From the NCBI GenBank assembly GCA_019236735.1, contig JAFAIM010000012.1:62001-126000 (forward strand): a DNA stretch of 64,000 nucleotides, in the 5' to 3' direction. The stretch is from Burkholderiaceae bacterium (GTDB taxonomy: Bacteria; Pseudomonadota; Gammaproteobacteria; Burkholderiales; Burkholderiaceae_F). Position 1 is the stretch's first letter; each line of letters begins with the position of its first letter. The position numbers were made by a program, and so were the translations under genes. A model generated the notes under the pieces. The model was not told the DNA's origin and searched no databases. It saw only the letters and a program-made list of their open reading frames with translations. This document shows, piece after piece, positions 11,452 through 24,536 of this stretch.

Positions 11452-13686
11452 CTAGAACGGCAGATCCACGCCGAGCAGCCACGTGCGGGCCGGCGCAGGC
11501 TCGAAGAAACGGCCGTTGGCCTCGTTGACGATTACCGAGCCGACGTAACGGCGGCCAGTCAGATTGTCGACACGCGCGAAGAAGTGCGGCCGCAGCGTCG
11601 CCCAGGAAGCGTTCCACTCGATCGCAGCGTTCCACACCGTTTCGCCGCCCGCGGTGTCGGAATTCTGATCGTTGACGAACATCGCCGATTGCGCGTGCGC
11701 TTCGATCCACGCCCGAGCGAAGCCGGCGTCGTACTGAACTTGCGCCCACGCAGTGCGGGCGGGTACCGCCGGCAGCTTGTTGCCCGAGGCGACCGGCAGG
11801 GTTGGCAGTGGACACGGCGCCGCGGCGCAGGTGAGGAAGCCGTCGGCGAAGTGCGCGTCGATCAGGGTGGCACTAGCCGATACGCTCCATCCGCCCGCCG
11901 GTCGCGACTCGACAGAGAGCTCGGCGCCCTTGCGGCGGGTCTGGCCGACGTTGGCGAACGCGGACCGTCCGCCCGAGTTGGTCTGCACGACGATGTCGTC
12001 GGTGGTGCGCGTCGAGAAAAGCGCGAGTGCGGCGCGCAGGACGCGGCCCAGGTCGGTCTTTGCGCCGACCTCGTAGTTGTCGCTGCGCGCGGCTCTCAGC
12101 GCCGTGTTCAGCCCTGCAGCGCCGCCCGGCTTGTAGGCGAGCTCGTTCAGCGTCGGAGTCTCGAAACCGCGCCCATACGAGCTGTATATGCTGATGCGCG
12201 GCGTCGCGCGGAACACCACGCCGGCGGTCGGGTTGACCGCGCCATAGGCGACGCTGGCGGAATCGTTTCCGTTGGCCAGGAAGTGGTCGCTCGAGTCGAC
12301 CTCGACGCGCGAGGAGCGCACGCCGGCGAACGCGCGCCAGGTCGATCCGAACCGCACCTCGCTCTGCACGTACGGGTCGATCGTGTAAATGGAGTTGGTC
12401 TCGTCGCGGCGCAGTCGACCGAGGACGCCGCACACCAGTCCGTTCTGGCCGCACACCGCGCTGGCGGGAATGCGCCCCGTGAGCGGACTCGTGAAGTCCT
12501 CGTAGCCGAACCGGTCCTCGACCAGGCGTTCGAAGTCGAAGCCCGCCGTGGTCGTCACCGGGCCCGCATCGAGCGTCGCGCGCGTGTCAGCGCCACCGAA
12601 GTGGCGGCCCAGGTCGATGACACCGCCTGGGCTCGACAGGCTCGCGACGGTGTTCGGGAAGCCCGCGGGTCGTTGGGTCGACGGCGGGATGGCCTGGAAC
12701 TGGCGGATCGCACGCGCGCCGACCCACAGCGAGGTCTCCCAGAGCACGTCCCCGAGCTGCGATCGCAGGTTCGCACCGATCGTGCCCTGTCGCGTGGACT
12801 TGCGCGTGTTAAAGGCGATCGCTTCGGGTGTGGTCTGGTCCGGGTTGGCCCCGAGCTGAGCGCGCGTCAGTCCCATCGGGTCCTGCGCATTGTCGGATTC
12901 GAGCGAGTTGGCCGAAAGGCGCAGCTCGCCGATCGGCGTGTCGAGGAAGCCCGCGCGGAAGTTCAGGATTCCACGGCCCGTCGCGCTATGCGGGCGAAAC
13001 CCGCCCGTATGAAACGACAGGCCGTCCAGAGCGTAGGCGAACGACTCGGTGCCGCCGGACAGGTCCGCGCCGGTACGGGTGGTGCTGTTGGTGCCAGCGG
13101 CGAAGCTGGCCTCGCCGCCGAACGGCTTGGGACGTAATTGCGTGGTCAGCGCGACGACTCCGCCCGAAGAGTTGCCGTACAGCGCCGAAAACGGTCCGCG
13201 CAGCACCTCGATGCGTTCGGCGGCGTTCAGCGGGAAGTTGGACAGCTGGCCTTGGCCGTCCGGAAGCGTCGCTGGCACACCGTCCACGTACAGGCGCACG
13301 CCACGCACGCCGAAAGTGGAGCGCGCGCCGAAGCCGCGGATCGAAAGCTGCAGATCCTGGGCGTAGTTCTGGCGGTTGGCCACCGCGACGCCGGGGATGC
13401 GGTCGAGCGTCTCGGAGGCGTTTACACGAAGCTGCGCGTCGTGCAGCTCCGCACCATCGATCACATCCACCGAGGCCGGCACGTCCAGCGAGCGTCGCGC
13501 GGTACGCGTAGCGGTGACGACGATTGTCTCGGGCGTAGCGCCGGGCGTCGCGGCGGCGCCGGACGCCGGTGCGTCGGCTGCTTGCGCCGTGGCCGTGTCG
13601 CCTTGCTGCGCGTGGACCTGAGCCGTCAGCGCAAGAGCGCCGACGAGGGCGCCTGGCGTGAAGCGGAAGGCGGCGAAGTGGACCAT
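11452..13686 (-). CDS. TonB-dependent outer-membrane receptor
   Basis: 744 residues. Signal peptide at 1-26 (ending VHA-QQ). A TonB-box-like ETIVVTATRT stretch leads into the plug domain (about 55-165: DVIDGAEL, SIRGFGARSTFGVRGVRLYV, then VLRGPFSALYGNSSGG), followed by the 22-strand barrel ending in the C-terminal Phe (LLGVDLPF). It takes up a large or metal-chelating nutrient using TonB energy; the substrate cannot be read from sequence. Upstream is a TTGAC-N4-GTCAA palindrome and one copy of a 48-bp repeated element. The gene stands alone, facing yidC. Confidence 0.93.
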   Translation of the reverse strand: MVHFAAFRFTPGALVGALALTAQVHAQQGDTATAQAADAPASGAAATPGATPETIVVTATRTARRSLDVPASVDVIDGAELHDAQLRVNASETLDRIPGVAVANRQNYAQDLQLSIRGFGARSTFGVRGVRLYVDGVPATLPDGQGQLSNFPLNAAERIEVLRGPFSALYGNSSGGVVALTTQLRPKPFGGEASFAAGTNSTTRTGADLSGGTESFAYALDGLSFHTGGFRPHSATGRGILNFRAGFLDTPIGELRLSANSLESDNAQDPMGLTRAQLGANPDQTTPEAIAFNTRKSTRQGTIGANLRSQLGDVLWETSLWVGARAIRQFQAIPPSTQRPAGFPNTVASLSSPGGVIDLGRHFGGADTRATLDAGPVTTTAGFDFERLVEDRFGYEDFTSPLTGRIPASAVCGQNGLVCGVLGRLRRDETNSIYTIDPYVQSEVRFGSTWRAFAGVRSSRVEVDSSDHFLANGNDSASVAYGAVNPTAGVVFRATPRISIYSSYGRGFETPTLNELAYKPGGAAGLNTALRAARSDNYEVGAKTDLGRVLRAALALFSTRTTDDIVVQTNSGGRSAFANVGQTRRKGAELSVESRPAGGWSVSASATLIDAHFADGFLTCAAAPCPLPTLPVASGNKLPAVPARTAWAQVQYDAGFARAWIEAHAQSAMFVNDQNSDTAGGETVWNAAIEWNASWATLRPHFFARVDNLTGRRYVGSVIVNEANGRFFEPAPARTWLLGVDLPF

Positions 13687-13750
13687 AAATCGGACGATGG
13701 GTCCGGATGCCAGGCTGCGGAATGCAGAAAATCATGAAGCGTCGGTCCGG

Positions 13751-13764
13751 TTGACCCAGGTCAA
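13751..13764. promoter_or_regulatory. TTGAC-N4-GTCAA palindrome, Crp/Fnr-type candidate site
   Basis: TTGACCCAGGTCAA is a perfect inverted repeat centred about 71 nt before the TonB receptor start. Fnr, Dnr and FixK proteins bind TTGAT/C-N4-A/GTCAA, so this fits an oxygen- or NO-responsive Crp/Fnr regulator. The distance would suit activation or repression of the receptor gene. Only the sequence match supports it. Confidence 0.4.
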
Positions 13765-13862
13765 GCGCGCGGCACCCCGATTCGAACCTGTCTTGACCGC
13801 GCCGCGGCCAATCGCCCGCATCCTTCGCCCGGGGTGGCAGCGAACAGCGTGTGCTTCCGCTC

Positions 13863-13910
13863 GGATGACTTTCGGCACTGACGCGTGGGACCGATCCGGA
13901 GCACAGTTCG
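13863..13910 (+). repeat. 48-bp repeated element, copy A
   Basis: Matches copy B at 14925-14972 at 40 of 48 positions with no gaps. Both begin GGATGACTTTCG and end AGTTCG, and the first 23 nt contain only two changes. Copy A lies 75 nt before the small exported-protein gene (start 13986, plus) and 176 nt before the TonB receptor start (minus). It is non-coding in both places, so a shared regulator site is the likely reason. Confidence 0.55.
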
Positions 13911-13985
13911 GTTCTGAGGCGAACGACAACGCCGAACCAAGCAGAAACCACCGAATTCAACCTAAACGGAAAAGAGAGGGCTCAA

Positions 13986-14165
13986 ATGAACATGACCCGC
14001 CGAAGCCATCGCGAAGACGCCATCTTCCTGCTCGCCTTGCTGGTCCCGGCCTTCTTCGCGGGCGCCCGCTACGTCCAGTCCGATCGGGAAATGACGCTGA
14101 TCGCGCAGGCCTCTCCGGTGCAGGTCGTGCAAGCTGCCGTACCCGGCCAGATCCGGAAGGGCTGA
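13986..14165 (+). CDS. Small exported or membrane-anchored protein, unknown
   Basis: 59 residues, MNMTRRSHREDAIFLLALL... with a basic N-terminus, one hydrophobic segment (about 12-27, ending AFFAGA) and a short polar C-terminal tail (QIRKG). Start: ATG preceded by AGAGAGGG 5 nt away, a strong ribosome site that is the main reason to accept this gene. It may be a small periplasmic protein or a single-pass membrane peptide. It lies alone on the plus strand between two minus-strand genes, with a 48-bp regulatory-type element upstream and a hairpin downstream. No family recognised. Confidence 0.55.
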   Translation: MNMTRRSHREDAIFLLALLVPAFFAGARYVQSDREMTLIAQASPVQVVQAAVPGQIRKG

Positions 14166-14191
14166 ACGAACCCAGAATCGAACCGATTCGG

Positions 14192-14222
14192 ACGGCGCGG
14201 CGGGGAGACTTGCCGCGCCGTT
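14192..14222 (+). terminator. GC-rich hairpin after the small exported-protein gene
   Basis: ACGGCGCGGC and GCCGCGCCGT pair over 10 bp around an 11-nt loop, starting 27 nt past the stop at 14165. The following T-run is short and broken (TTGCCATTT), so it may be a weak intrinsic terminator. It also lies just past the stop of the convergent CMD-like gene (14236). Confidence 0.5.
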
Positions 14223-14235
14223 GCCATTTGGGCTG

Positions 14236-14880
14236 CTATTTGGCCGGCAACGCGGGCTTCTCGATGTCGATTCCGGTGGCGACGAGAAAGCGCGAAACCA
14301 TGTTGTACGCCGAGATGATGCCGACGAGTTCCACGACCTGATCGTCCGGTAGAAAGCTGCGCACTTTATCCATCGTCTCCTTCTTCACCGCAACGTCTTT
14401 TGTCATTTCGATCGTCAACCCCAAAACCGCGCGCTGCACCGGATCGAAATTCTTGCTGTCGCCTCTGGCACGAGCGACGTCGTGCAGACGATCCAGTTGG
14501 GCTTGGGTTCCGCCTGTGGACAGATACAAAGACCGGTGCTGCGCCCATTCGTAGTCCGCCTTGTTCAGGGTGGCGATCGACATGATGGCCAATTCCCTGA
14601 GCTGCGGCTTCAGCGCCAGCTGCTTGCCTCGCGCCGCCTCGAAAAAGGCATTCCAGCCCCTGGCGAAAGTCGGACTGTGCAGCAGCATGCGGTCGAGGTT
14701 CAGCAGCTCGCCGCCACGGCGCGCGCGTATCGCCTCCACCAGGTCAGGCGGCTGGGCTTGAGCGTCGGTGAGGTACGGAATCCCGGAGCGCGCCATCGTT
14801 TCTCCCGCGCGGACGGGTGACGCAATCCAAAAAAAGAGGGCGGCACCGATCAAGGCCTTGTTGAAGTTCTCGAACATCAT
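14236..14880 (-). CDS. Exported carboxymuconolactone decarboxylase/AhpD-like protein
   Basis: 214 residues. Residues 1-25 form a signal peptide (ALIGAALFFWIASPVRA-GE), unusual because CMD-family enzymes are normally cytoplasmic. The family core is clear: LKPQLRELAIMSIATLNKAD then YEWAQH near 110-117, and VELVGIISAYNMVSRFLVA near the end. The Cys pair of AhpD-type peroxidases is absent; the E-W-x-x-H pattern of the non-Cys branch is present. The reaction is unknown. A copy of the 48-bp repeat lies 45 nt before the start. MMF gives two adjacent ATG choices. Confidence 0.8.
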   Translation of the reverse strand: MMFENFNKALIGAALFFWIASPVRAGETMARSGIPYLTDAQAQPPDLVEAIRARRGGELLNLDRMLLHSPTFARGWNAFFEAARGKQLALKPQLRELAIMSIATLNKADYEWAQHRSLYLSTGGTQAQLDRLHDVARARGDSKNFDPVQRAVLGLTIEMTKDVAVKKETMDKVRSFLPDDQVVELVGIISAYNMVSRFLVATGIDIEKPALPAK

Positions 14881-14924
14881 TCGTCTCTCCCCTTAGAACC
14901 GCAAATCTACGCCAAGCGGCGCGG

Positions 14925-14972
14925 GGATGACTTTCGTCACTGTCGCGGCGGGCCGGTCCGGCGCAAAGTTCG
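14925..14972 (+). repeat. 48-bp repeated element, copy B
   Basis: The partner of 13863-13910 (40 of 48 identical, ungapped). It lies upstream of the CMD-like gene (start 14880, minus), in its promoter region. It contains TGAC-TTTC-GTCA, a perfect 4-bp inverted repeat; in copy A the second half is GGCA. The conservation of the whole 48 nt between two otherwise unrelated intergenic regions suggests a binding site for one regulator or sigma factor. Confidence 0.55.
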
Positions 14973-14993
14973 ACCAGCGAAGTCCCGCAGCTC

Positions 14994-15022
14994 AAAAAAA
15001 GGGCCCGGCAACTGCCGGGCCC
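14994..15022 (-). terminator. Intrinsic terminator of amtB
   Basis: On the minus strand, GGGCCCGGC and GCCGGGCCC form a perfect 9-bp stem with a 4-nt loop, followed at once by seven T. It starts 22 nt after the amtB stop. A textbook rho-independent terminator. Confidence 0.93.
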
Positions 15023-15044
15023 TTCGCGCACTAGGGGTGTCCGC

Positions 15045-16364
15045 CTATTCGCCTTCCGTGCCGATCGCGTAAGCGGTCTCACCGTGAACCGCGTCGTCCC
15101 CCACCTTCAGAGTCGCATCGTCCATACGCAGCGGCGTGATGAACGAGATGACTTTGAGGATGATGTAGGTGGCGATGATGTTGTAGATGATGATGAACGC
15201 CGCTCCCTCGATTTGAAGCACAACCTGATGGAAATTGCCGTAGAGCCAGCCGGTTACGCTCACGCCGGGTGCCTCCTTGTCGGTGCCGATATATTCCAGC
15301 ATGTCGGGATTCGCGAGGATGCCTGTCAGCAGGCCGCCCATCAACCCGGCGCAACCATGCGTGGAGAACACGCTCAACGTATCGTCCACCTTCATCATCA
15401 GCTTCGTTTTCTGCAGCTTGTTCATCGCGAGCCAGGGAATGATCCCGGCGCAGACGCCGATGATGATTGCGCCCCAACCGTCGACGTAACCCGCGGCAGG
15501 CGTGATCGCCACCAGGCCGGCGATCATCCCGTTGACCGCACCGATCACTGATGGCTTGCCGTACACCATCTTGTCCATCAGCGTCCAGACCAGCAGGCCC
15601 ACCGCTGTCGCCGTGTTGGTGTTGAGCACGGCTGCGCCGGCGTTCGCGTTGGCGAAGTACGGATCTCCGCCGTTGAAGCCATTCCAACCCAGCCAGAGGA
15701 TGCCGGCGCCGACCAAGGTGACGAGCAGGCTATTGGGCGGAAAATGCTCGCGGTCCTGCTGCAGGCGCGGCCCAACCATCGCTGCTGCGACGAAACCGGA
15801 AACGCCTGCGGCAAGATGGATCACATAGCCGCCCGAAAAATCGGCCACACCCGCGGCGGCCAGCCATCCGCCACCCCACAGGCTGAACGCTCCCACGGTG
15901 TACACCAGGGTCATCCACAAAGGGCAGAAGATCATCCACGCTTTGAAGCTCATGCGGCCGAGCACCGAGCCGCCCAGAATGATGACGGTGATCGCAGCAA
16001 ATACGAACTGGAAGAAGATCAATGTCGCCATCGGGAACGTCAGGCCGGGCATTCCCGAGGCTGCTTCCGGAATGGTCGCCTGGCCGGTCGTGAACGCGGC
16101 CGATGTAGCGAGCATCGGCTTGCCAACGAACGAGAACCATTTGGGTCCGAACGCCATGTTGTAGTCGAATAGGACCCAGACGACCAGGACCGAGGCGAAT
16201 GCGTACAGCGCCATGAAGGCGGAATTGATCGCCCATTTTTTCTTGACGATGCCGCCATAGAGGACCATCAGCCCAGGGATGCTTTGAAGGCCGACGAACG
16301 TCGCAGCAGCTAGCTGCCACGCGTTGTTCCCCGAGTCGAGCCATTTTGGTGACGGAACGAGCAT
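15045..16364 (-). CDS. amtB: Ammonium transporter
   Basis: A trimeric inner-membrane channel for ammonium. 439 residues from ATG at 16364 (MLVPSPKWLDSGNNAWQLA), chosen because GGGGGGAG lies 5 nt upstream; the frame runs 128 codons further but that part is unlike any Amt protein and overlaps the plus-strand gene. About eleven membrane segments are visible. The twin-His pore is seen in DFSGGYVIHLAAGVSGF and FSTHGCAGLMGG, and the WLGWNGFNGGDPYFANANAG loop is conserved. The usual partner glnK is not adjacent. Divergent to the PP2C-kinase pair; its own terminator follows. Confidence 0.95.
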   Translation of the reverse strand: MLVPSPKWLDSGNNAWQLAAATFVGLQSIPGLMVLYGGIVKKKWAINSAFMALYAFASVLVVWVLFDYNMAFGPKWFSFVGKPMLATSAAFTTGQATIPEAASGMPGLTFPMATLIFFQFVFAAITVIILGGSVLGRMSFKAWMIFCPLWMTLVYTVGAFSLWGGGWLAAAGVADFSGGYVIHLAAGVSGFVAAAMVGPRLQQDREHFPPNSLLVTLVGAGILWLGWNGFNGGDPYFANANAGAAVLNTNTATAVGLLVWTLMDKMVYGKPSVIGAVNGMIAGLVAITPAAGYVDGWGAIIIGVCAGIIPWLAMNKLQKTKLMMKVDDTLSVFSTHGCAGLMGGLLTGILANPDMLEYIGTDKEAPGVSVTGWLYGNFHQVVLQIEGAAFIIIYNIIATYIILKVISFITPLRMDDATLKVGDDAVHGETAYAIGTEGE

Positions 16365-16599
16365 GACTTCTCCCCCCTTCTTCAGGTTTGTCGTAAGCGA
16401 GTCCGGCGAGGATGACGTGCAAGAAGCGTGCTCAAGAAAGTTCGCAAGGTAGGCAAAGAGCGTCATCGAAACTCCGGCCGCGACTTTGTTATCGTCTCCG
16501 CCCATGCGACTCGCTGCGCATCGATCTCGCGTAAGTACTCGTAAACGAAGAGAAACTTCTGCACCTCGGCACGCTCCCGGGTGACGCGAAAGTGAGGGG

Positions 16600-16968
16600 A
16601 TGGAAGCCAGCTGGAGTCGTGCCCGTGCAATTGCAGACGTGTTTCTGGGGCGGAGCTTTGTGGCCGCATTCGGGGCGTTGGCCGCCTCGTTTCTCGCCTT
16701 GCCCATTTCTGGTGCGGCAGAGCCGGCCACGATCCTCACGTGCACCAATCCGGTGAGCGGCTACCGCTGGCAGATCAAAATCGACTTCGAACAGAGCACG
16801 GTCGATTCCAACCCGGCCCGGATCACCAGCAGCGAGATCTCGTGGCACGACGGAACGGACGGTGGCAACTACACGCTCGACCGCAAGTCCGGGAATCTCA
16901 CAGTGATCGTTGCCTCCAGCACCGGCGGCTATTTCCTCCATGATCGCTGCACGCATTCCGGTCATTAG
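16600..16968 (+). CDS. Small exported protein of unknown function
   Basis: 122 residues from ATG at 16600; a GTG at 16660 (102 residues) has a better spaced GGAG 4 nt upstream and may be the true start. Either way a signal peptide ends near LPISGAA-EP. The mature part (about 78 residues) holds two Cys (LTCTNPVSG near the start, HDRCTHSGH at the end) and reads like a compact beta domain (WQIKIDFEQSTVD, NYTLDRKSGNLTVIVASSTG). It overlaps the start of the phosphatase-kinase gene by 29 nt, so the two are probably co-expressed. Family not identified. Confidence 0.6.
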   Translation: MEASWSRARAIADVFLGRSFVAAFGALAASFLALPISGAAEPATILTCTNPVSGYRWQIKIDFEQSTVDSNPARITSSEISWHDGTDGGNYTLDRKSGNLTVIVASSTGGYFLHDRCTHSGH

Positions 16969-18643
16969 AGCGAGCGCCGGGTTTACCTCGGCCACCGGAC
17001 CGCGTCCCGACAATGAGGACTTCGCCGGCGCCGTCTTCGGCCCGGAACTGGCCGAGCCCCGTGGCGACGTCGTAGCGGCGATCGCCGACGGGATCGGGAG
17101 CGCCAAGGGGGGTCGCATTGCTGCGGAAACCGCGGTGCGCGGCTTTCTGGACGGAATGTGCGAGCTGTCCGAGACCGCGGAAGTGCAACGCTCGGCGGCC
17201 CGCGTGTTGAACGCGCTCAATGCCTGGATGCACTCGCAGGGCCGCCGGGACCCCAACCTGGCAGGAATGGGATGCACGTTCACCGCACTGGTGCTGCGCG
17301 GCCGCATCGCGCACATCGTCCACATCGGCGACACTCGCGCGTATCGCTTGAGCGGCAACCGCCTTTCCCGCCTGACGACCGACCACTTGCGGGAGGGCGG
17401 CGCAAGCCGGTCGAACACGCTGTACCGTGCGCTCGGCGTCGAGGCGGAACTGCGGCTGGAGTACGCCGCCCAGCCGATGGCGCCTCATGATCGGTTTCTC
17501 CTGTGCAGCGACGGTCTGTACGGGTCGCTCACGGACGAGACCATTGCTGATACGCTGCGCGATCGCTCTGCTCCGGCAGACACTGCCCGAGCGTTGGTCG
17601 CAACCGCGCTTGAATCCGGCAGCAGCGACAACTGTACGGCCTTGGTGCTGGACGTAATCGAGCTGCCGACCGCGGAATCCGCAAGCATCGGCGCCGCCAT
17701 GCTGCCGATCATCCCGGTGCCGCTCGGAGGCGAGACGATCGACGGCTTCGTGCTCAAAGCGCTGATATCGGACGGGCGCTACAGCCGCCTGTTCGCCGCG
17801 ACGGACGAGATCGAAGGGGGCGAGGTCGCATTGAAGTTCCCGAAGCCAAGAGTGGCCGACGCGAACACGCTTCGCGCAGCATTCGTCCGTGAGGCGTGGG
17901 TGGGCGCACGCGCGCACAACCCTGGACTCGGCCGAATCATCGAACTGCCGCACGGACGGCAGACCTCTCTGTACACGGTCATGCCGCTGTATCCCGGCGA
18001 GCTCCTGGAGACGCGGCTGAGGCGCCGGCCGTCCGTGGGTCTCGAGGAGGGTCGCAACATCGCGATCAAACTGGCTCGAGCGGTGGCGACGCTGCACCGC
18101 GACGGCATCATTCACCGCGACATCAAGCCCGACAACGTGATTCTCGAGGCGGACGGTTCGCTGAAGCTGATCGATCTGGGCGTGGTGCGCGCGCGCGGTT
18201 TGGAGGACTTTCCACCCGATCAGATTCCCGGGACTCGCGCCTACGTTGCGCCGGAGATGTTCGCCGGTGAAGCCGGCAATGAAGCCACCGACATCTACGC
18301 CCTCGGCATCACGATGTTTCGCGTCTTCACCGGCGAATTTCCCTATGGCAATTCCGATGCGGAAAGCCCACCGAGCCGGGATCGGCCACAGGCGCTCACG
18401 GTGCTACGACCGGATCTGCCTGCCTGGCTTCAAGCTGCGCTCGGGCGGGCGATCGCGATGGATCCGGCCCAACGCTTTCGCGACATGAACGAATTTGCGG
18501 CGGAGATGGAGGCGGGGCCGGCACGCGCACCGATTCTTGCCCGTCGGCCGCTGACGCTCTACGAACGCTATCCGCTGCGATTCTGGCAAGCTCTGGCCGC
18601 GTTGCTGGCGCTGGCGCTGTTGTTGTCGCTGCTGCGGCATTGA
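16940..18643 (+). CDS. PP2C-type phosphatase fused to Ser/Thr protein kinase
   Basis: 567 residues from ATG at 16940; a TTG 30 nt earlier is also in frame. Residues 1-240 are a PP2C phosphatase: RPDNEDF, DGIGSAKGG, GMGCTFTALV, HIGDTRAYRL, LCSDGLYGSL and SSDNCTALVLD supply the metal-binding Asp set. Residues 250-520 are a Hanks-type kinase: VALKFPKP (Lys), HRDIKPDN (catalytic loop), LIDLGVV (DLG in place of DFG) and APEMF. One C-terminal membrane segment (WQALAALLALALLLSLL) anchors it with both enzymes in the cytoplasm. Family members often sit by nitrate or nitrogen transporters; here amtB is divergent next door. Targets unknown. Confidence 0.93.
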   Translation: MIAARIPVIRASAGFTSATGPRPDNEDFAGAVFGPELAEPRGDVVAAIADGIGSAKGGRIAAETAVRGFLDGMCELSETAEVQRSAARVLNALNAWMHSQGRRDPNLAGMGCTFTALVLRGRIAHIVHIGDTRAYRLSGNRLSRLTTDHLREGGASRSNTLYRALGVEAELRLEYAAQPMAPHDRFLLCSDGLYGSLTDETIADTLRDRSAPADTARALVATALESGSSDNCTALVLDVIELPTAESASIGAAMLPIIPVPLGGETIDGFVLKALISDGRYSRLFAATDEIEGGEVALKFPKPRVADANTLRAAFVREAWVGARAHNPGLGRIIELPHGRQTSLYTVMPLYPGELLETRLRRRPSVGLEEGRNIAIKLARAVATLHRDGIIHRDIKPDNVILEADGSLKLIDLGVVRARGLEDFPPDQIPGTRAYVAPEMFAGEAGNEATDIYALGITMFRVFTGEFPYGNSDAESPPSRDRPQALTVLRPDLPAWLQAALGRAIAMDPAQRFRDMNEFAAEMEAGPARAPILARRPLTLYERYPLRFWQALAALLALALLLSLLRH

Positions 18644-18756
18644 TCCGCAGCGGGAGTATGCCGGTGCCGTAAGCGGCCGGAATCGGCGGCCATGCCGACC
18701 CCGCCAGTAGGTCGGCGACGGCTGTCTGCGGGCCGCGGATGCGCGAGCTCGGCGCC

Positions 18757-21525
<2,769 letters not shown>

Positions 21526-21543
21526 GTTGTGCTCAGTGGCCGC

Positions 21544-23082
<1,539 letters not shown>

Positions 23083-23119
23083 CTTGGACTCCGAGCTTTG
23101 GATTTCATCCGCATCCGGT

Positions 23120-23656
23120 TCAGGCCGTCAGCTGCACGCGCATTGCATCCAGCCGCGCACGCACCGAGCCGTCGAGCACCTGGTCGCCGACCGTCACACG
23201 CACGCCGCCGATCAGCTCCGCTTCGACTTGCACTTGGGACTTGAGTCGGCGCGGGAACTTGCGTGCGAGCCGCTGGACCAGGTCGCCGACCTGCGAGTCG
23301 CTGAGCGGGAATGCCGATTCGATCAAACAGTCAGCGGTGCCCTCGGCGTCGTTCTTCAGGCCGCGGAATTGCGCCGCCACTTCGGGAAGGGCGGACAGGC
23401 GGCCATTTTCGATCGCCACTTTCAAAAACGCCGCCAGCTCCGCAGGCAGCGGCGCTGGGACGAGGCCAGCGATCAGCTCGAGCTTCTGCTGGTCTGTCAG
23501 GCGCGGATCGCCGGCAAGATCGGAGACCTGCGGTTGTTCCACCGCTTGCGCCAGCGCTTCCAGCAACGGCAGCCAGGCAGCGGCTGCGCCCTTGGAAGAT
23601 GCCGCCGCGAACAGGGCTTCGGCGTACGGACGGGCAATCGTGGAGAGCTCAGCCAT
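23120..23656 (-). CDS. atpH: ATP synthase delta subunit
   Basis: Part of the peripheral stalk that ties the top of F1 to subunit b. 178 residues, [20 protein letters not shown] at the N-terminus, as in the family, and [23 protein letters not shown] in the conserved C-terminal segment. The middle is divergent, as is normal for this subunit. Spaced 31 nt from atpF and 37 nt from atpA. Confidence 0.97.
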   Translation of the reverse strand: MAELSTIARPYAEALFAAASSKGAAAAWLPLLEALAQAVEQPQVSDLAGDPRLTDQQKLELIAGLVPAPLPAELAAFLKVAIENGRLSALPEVAAQFRGLKNDAEGTADCLIESAFPLSDSQVGDLVQRLARKFPRRLKSQVQVEAELIGGVRVTVGDQVLDGSVRARLDAMRVQLTA

Positions 23657-23687
23657 CGTCGCTACCGGTCAACTGCAAACACCGCCA

Positions 23688-24158
23688 TCACAGCCTTGCC
23701 TTCAGCTGCTCGAGCAGTTCGCCATGGACGCGCGCGTCGACCTCGCGCTTCAGGATCTGCTCCGCACCGGCCACGGCAAGCGCGGCCACCTGGTCGCGCA
23801 GCACCGTCTTGGCGCGCACCACCTGCTGGTCGGCTTCGGCGCGCGCGGCCTGGATCAGGCGATCGCCCTCGGCCTTGGCCTGCGCTTTGGCCTCTTCGAT
23901 GATCGACTGGGCGCGCCGTTCGGACTCCCCGATCAGCGACTGCGCTCGAGCGCGCGCCTCCGTATCGATCTGGGCGATCTTGCGCTGGGCCTCCGCCAGG
24001 CTGCGCGTGCCCTGCTCGGCGGCCGCCAGGCCATCGGCGATTTTCTGGCGGCGTTCGTCCAGCGTCTCGCGCAGCAGCGGCCAGATGAATTTCATCGTGA
24101 CCCAGCCGGCGACGACCAGGACGAGCGTCTGGAAAAGTAGCGTGGCGTTCAGGTTCAT
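23688..24158 (-). CDS. atpF: ATP synthase b subunit
   Basis: The membrane-anchored peripheral stalk. 156 residues: [20 protein letters not shown] anchors it in the membrane, followed by a long charged helix ([19 protein letters not shown] through [20 protein letters not shown]) that dimerises. Normal length and composition. Between atpE (71 nt) and atpH (31 nt). Confidence 0.97.
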   Translation of the reverse strand: MNLNATLLFQTLVLVVAGWVTMKFIWPLLRETLDERRQKIADGLAAAEQGTRSLAEAQRKIAQIDTEARARAQSLIGESERRAQSIIEEAKAQAKAEGDRLIQAARAEADQQVVRAKTVLRDQVAALAVAGAEQILKREVDARVHGELLEQLKARL

Positions 24159-24229
24159 ACGGGACCCCGCAGAAGCCCGCCGTAGCGCGAAGCGCGAAGG
24201 CGGGTGAGCTCGATCGGATCGAACCTAAC

Positions 24230-24487
<258 letters not shown>

Positions 24488-24536
24488 TTATGTGGATGAG
24501 TATGAATCCAAAGGTCAATGGCAGCGAGCGATGGAG

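Noticed and set aside
10840-13137. A 765-codon open frame spanning the end of yidC and most of the TonB receptor
   Set aside because: It overlaps two real genes in wrong frames and has no domain.
16365-16748. N-terminal extension of amtB by 128 codons
   Set aside because: No Amt protein has it, the strong ribosome site is at 16364, and it overlaps the plus-strand exported-protein gene.
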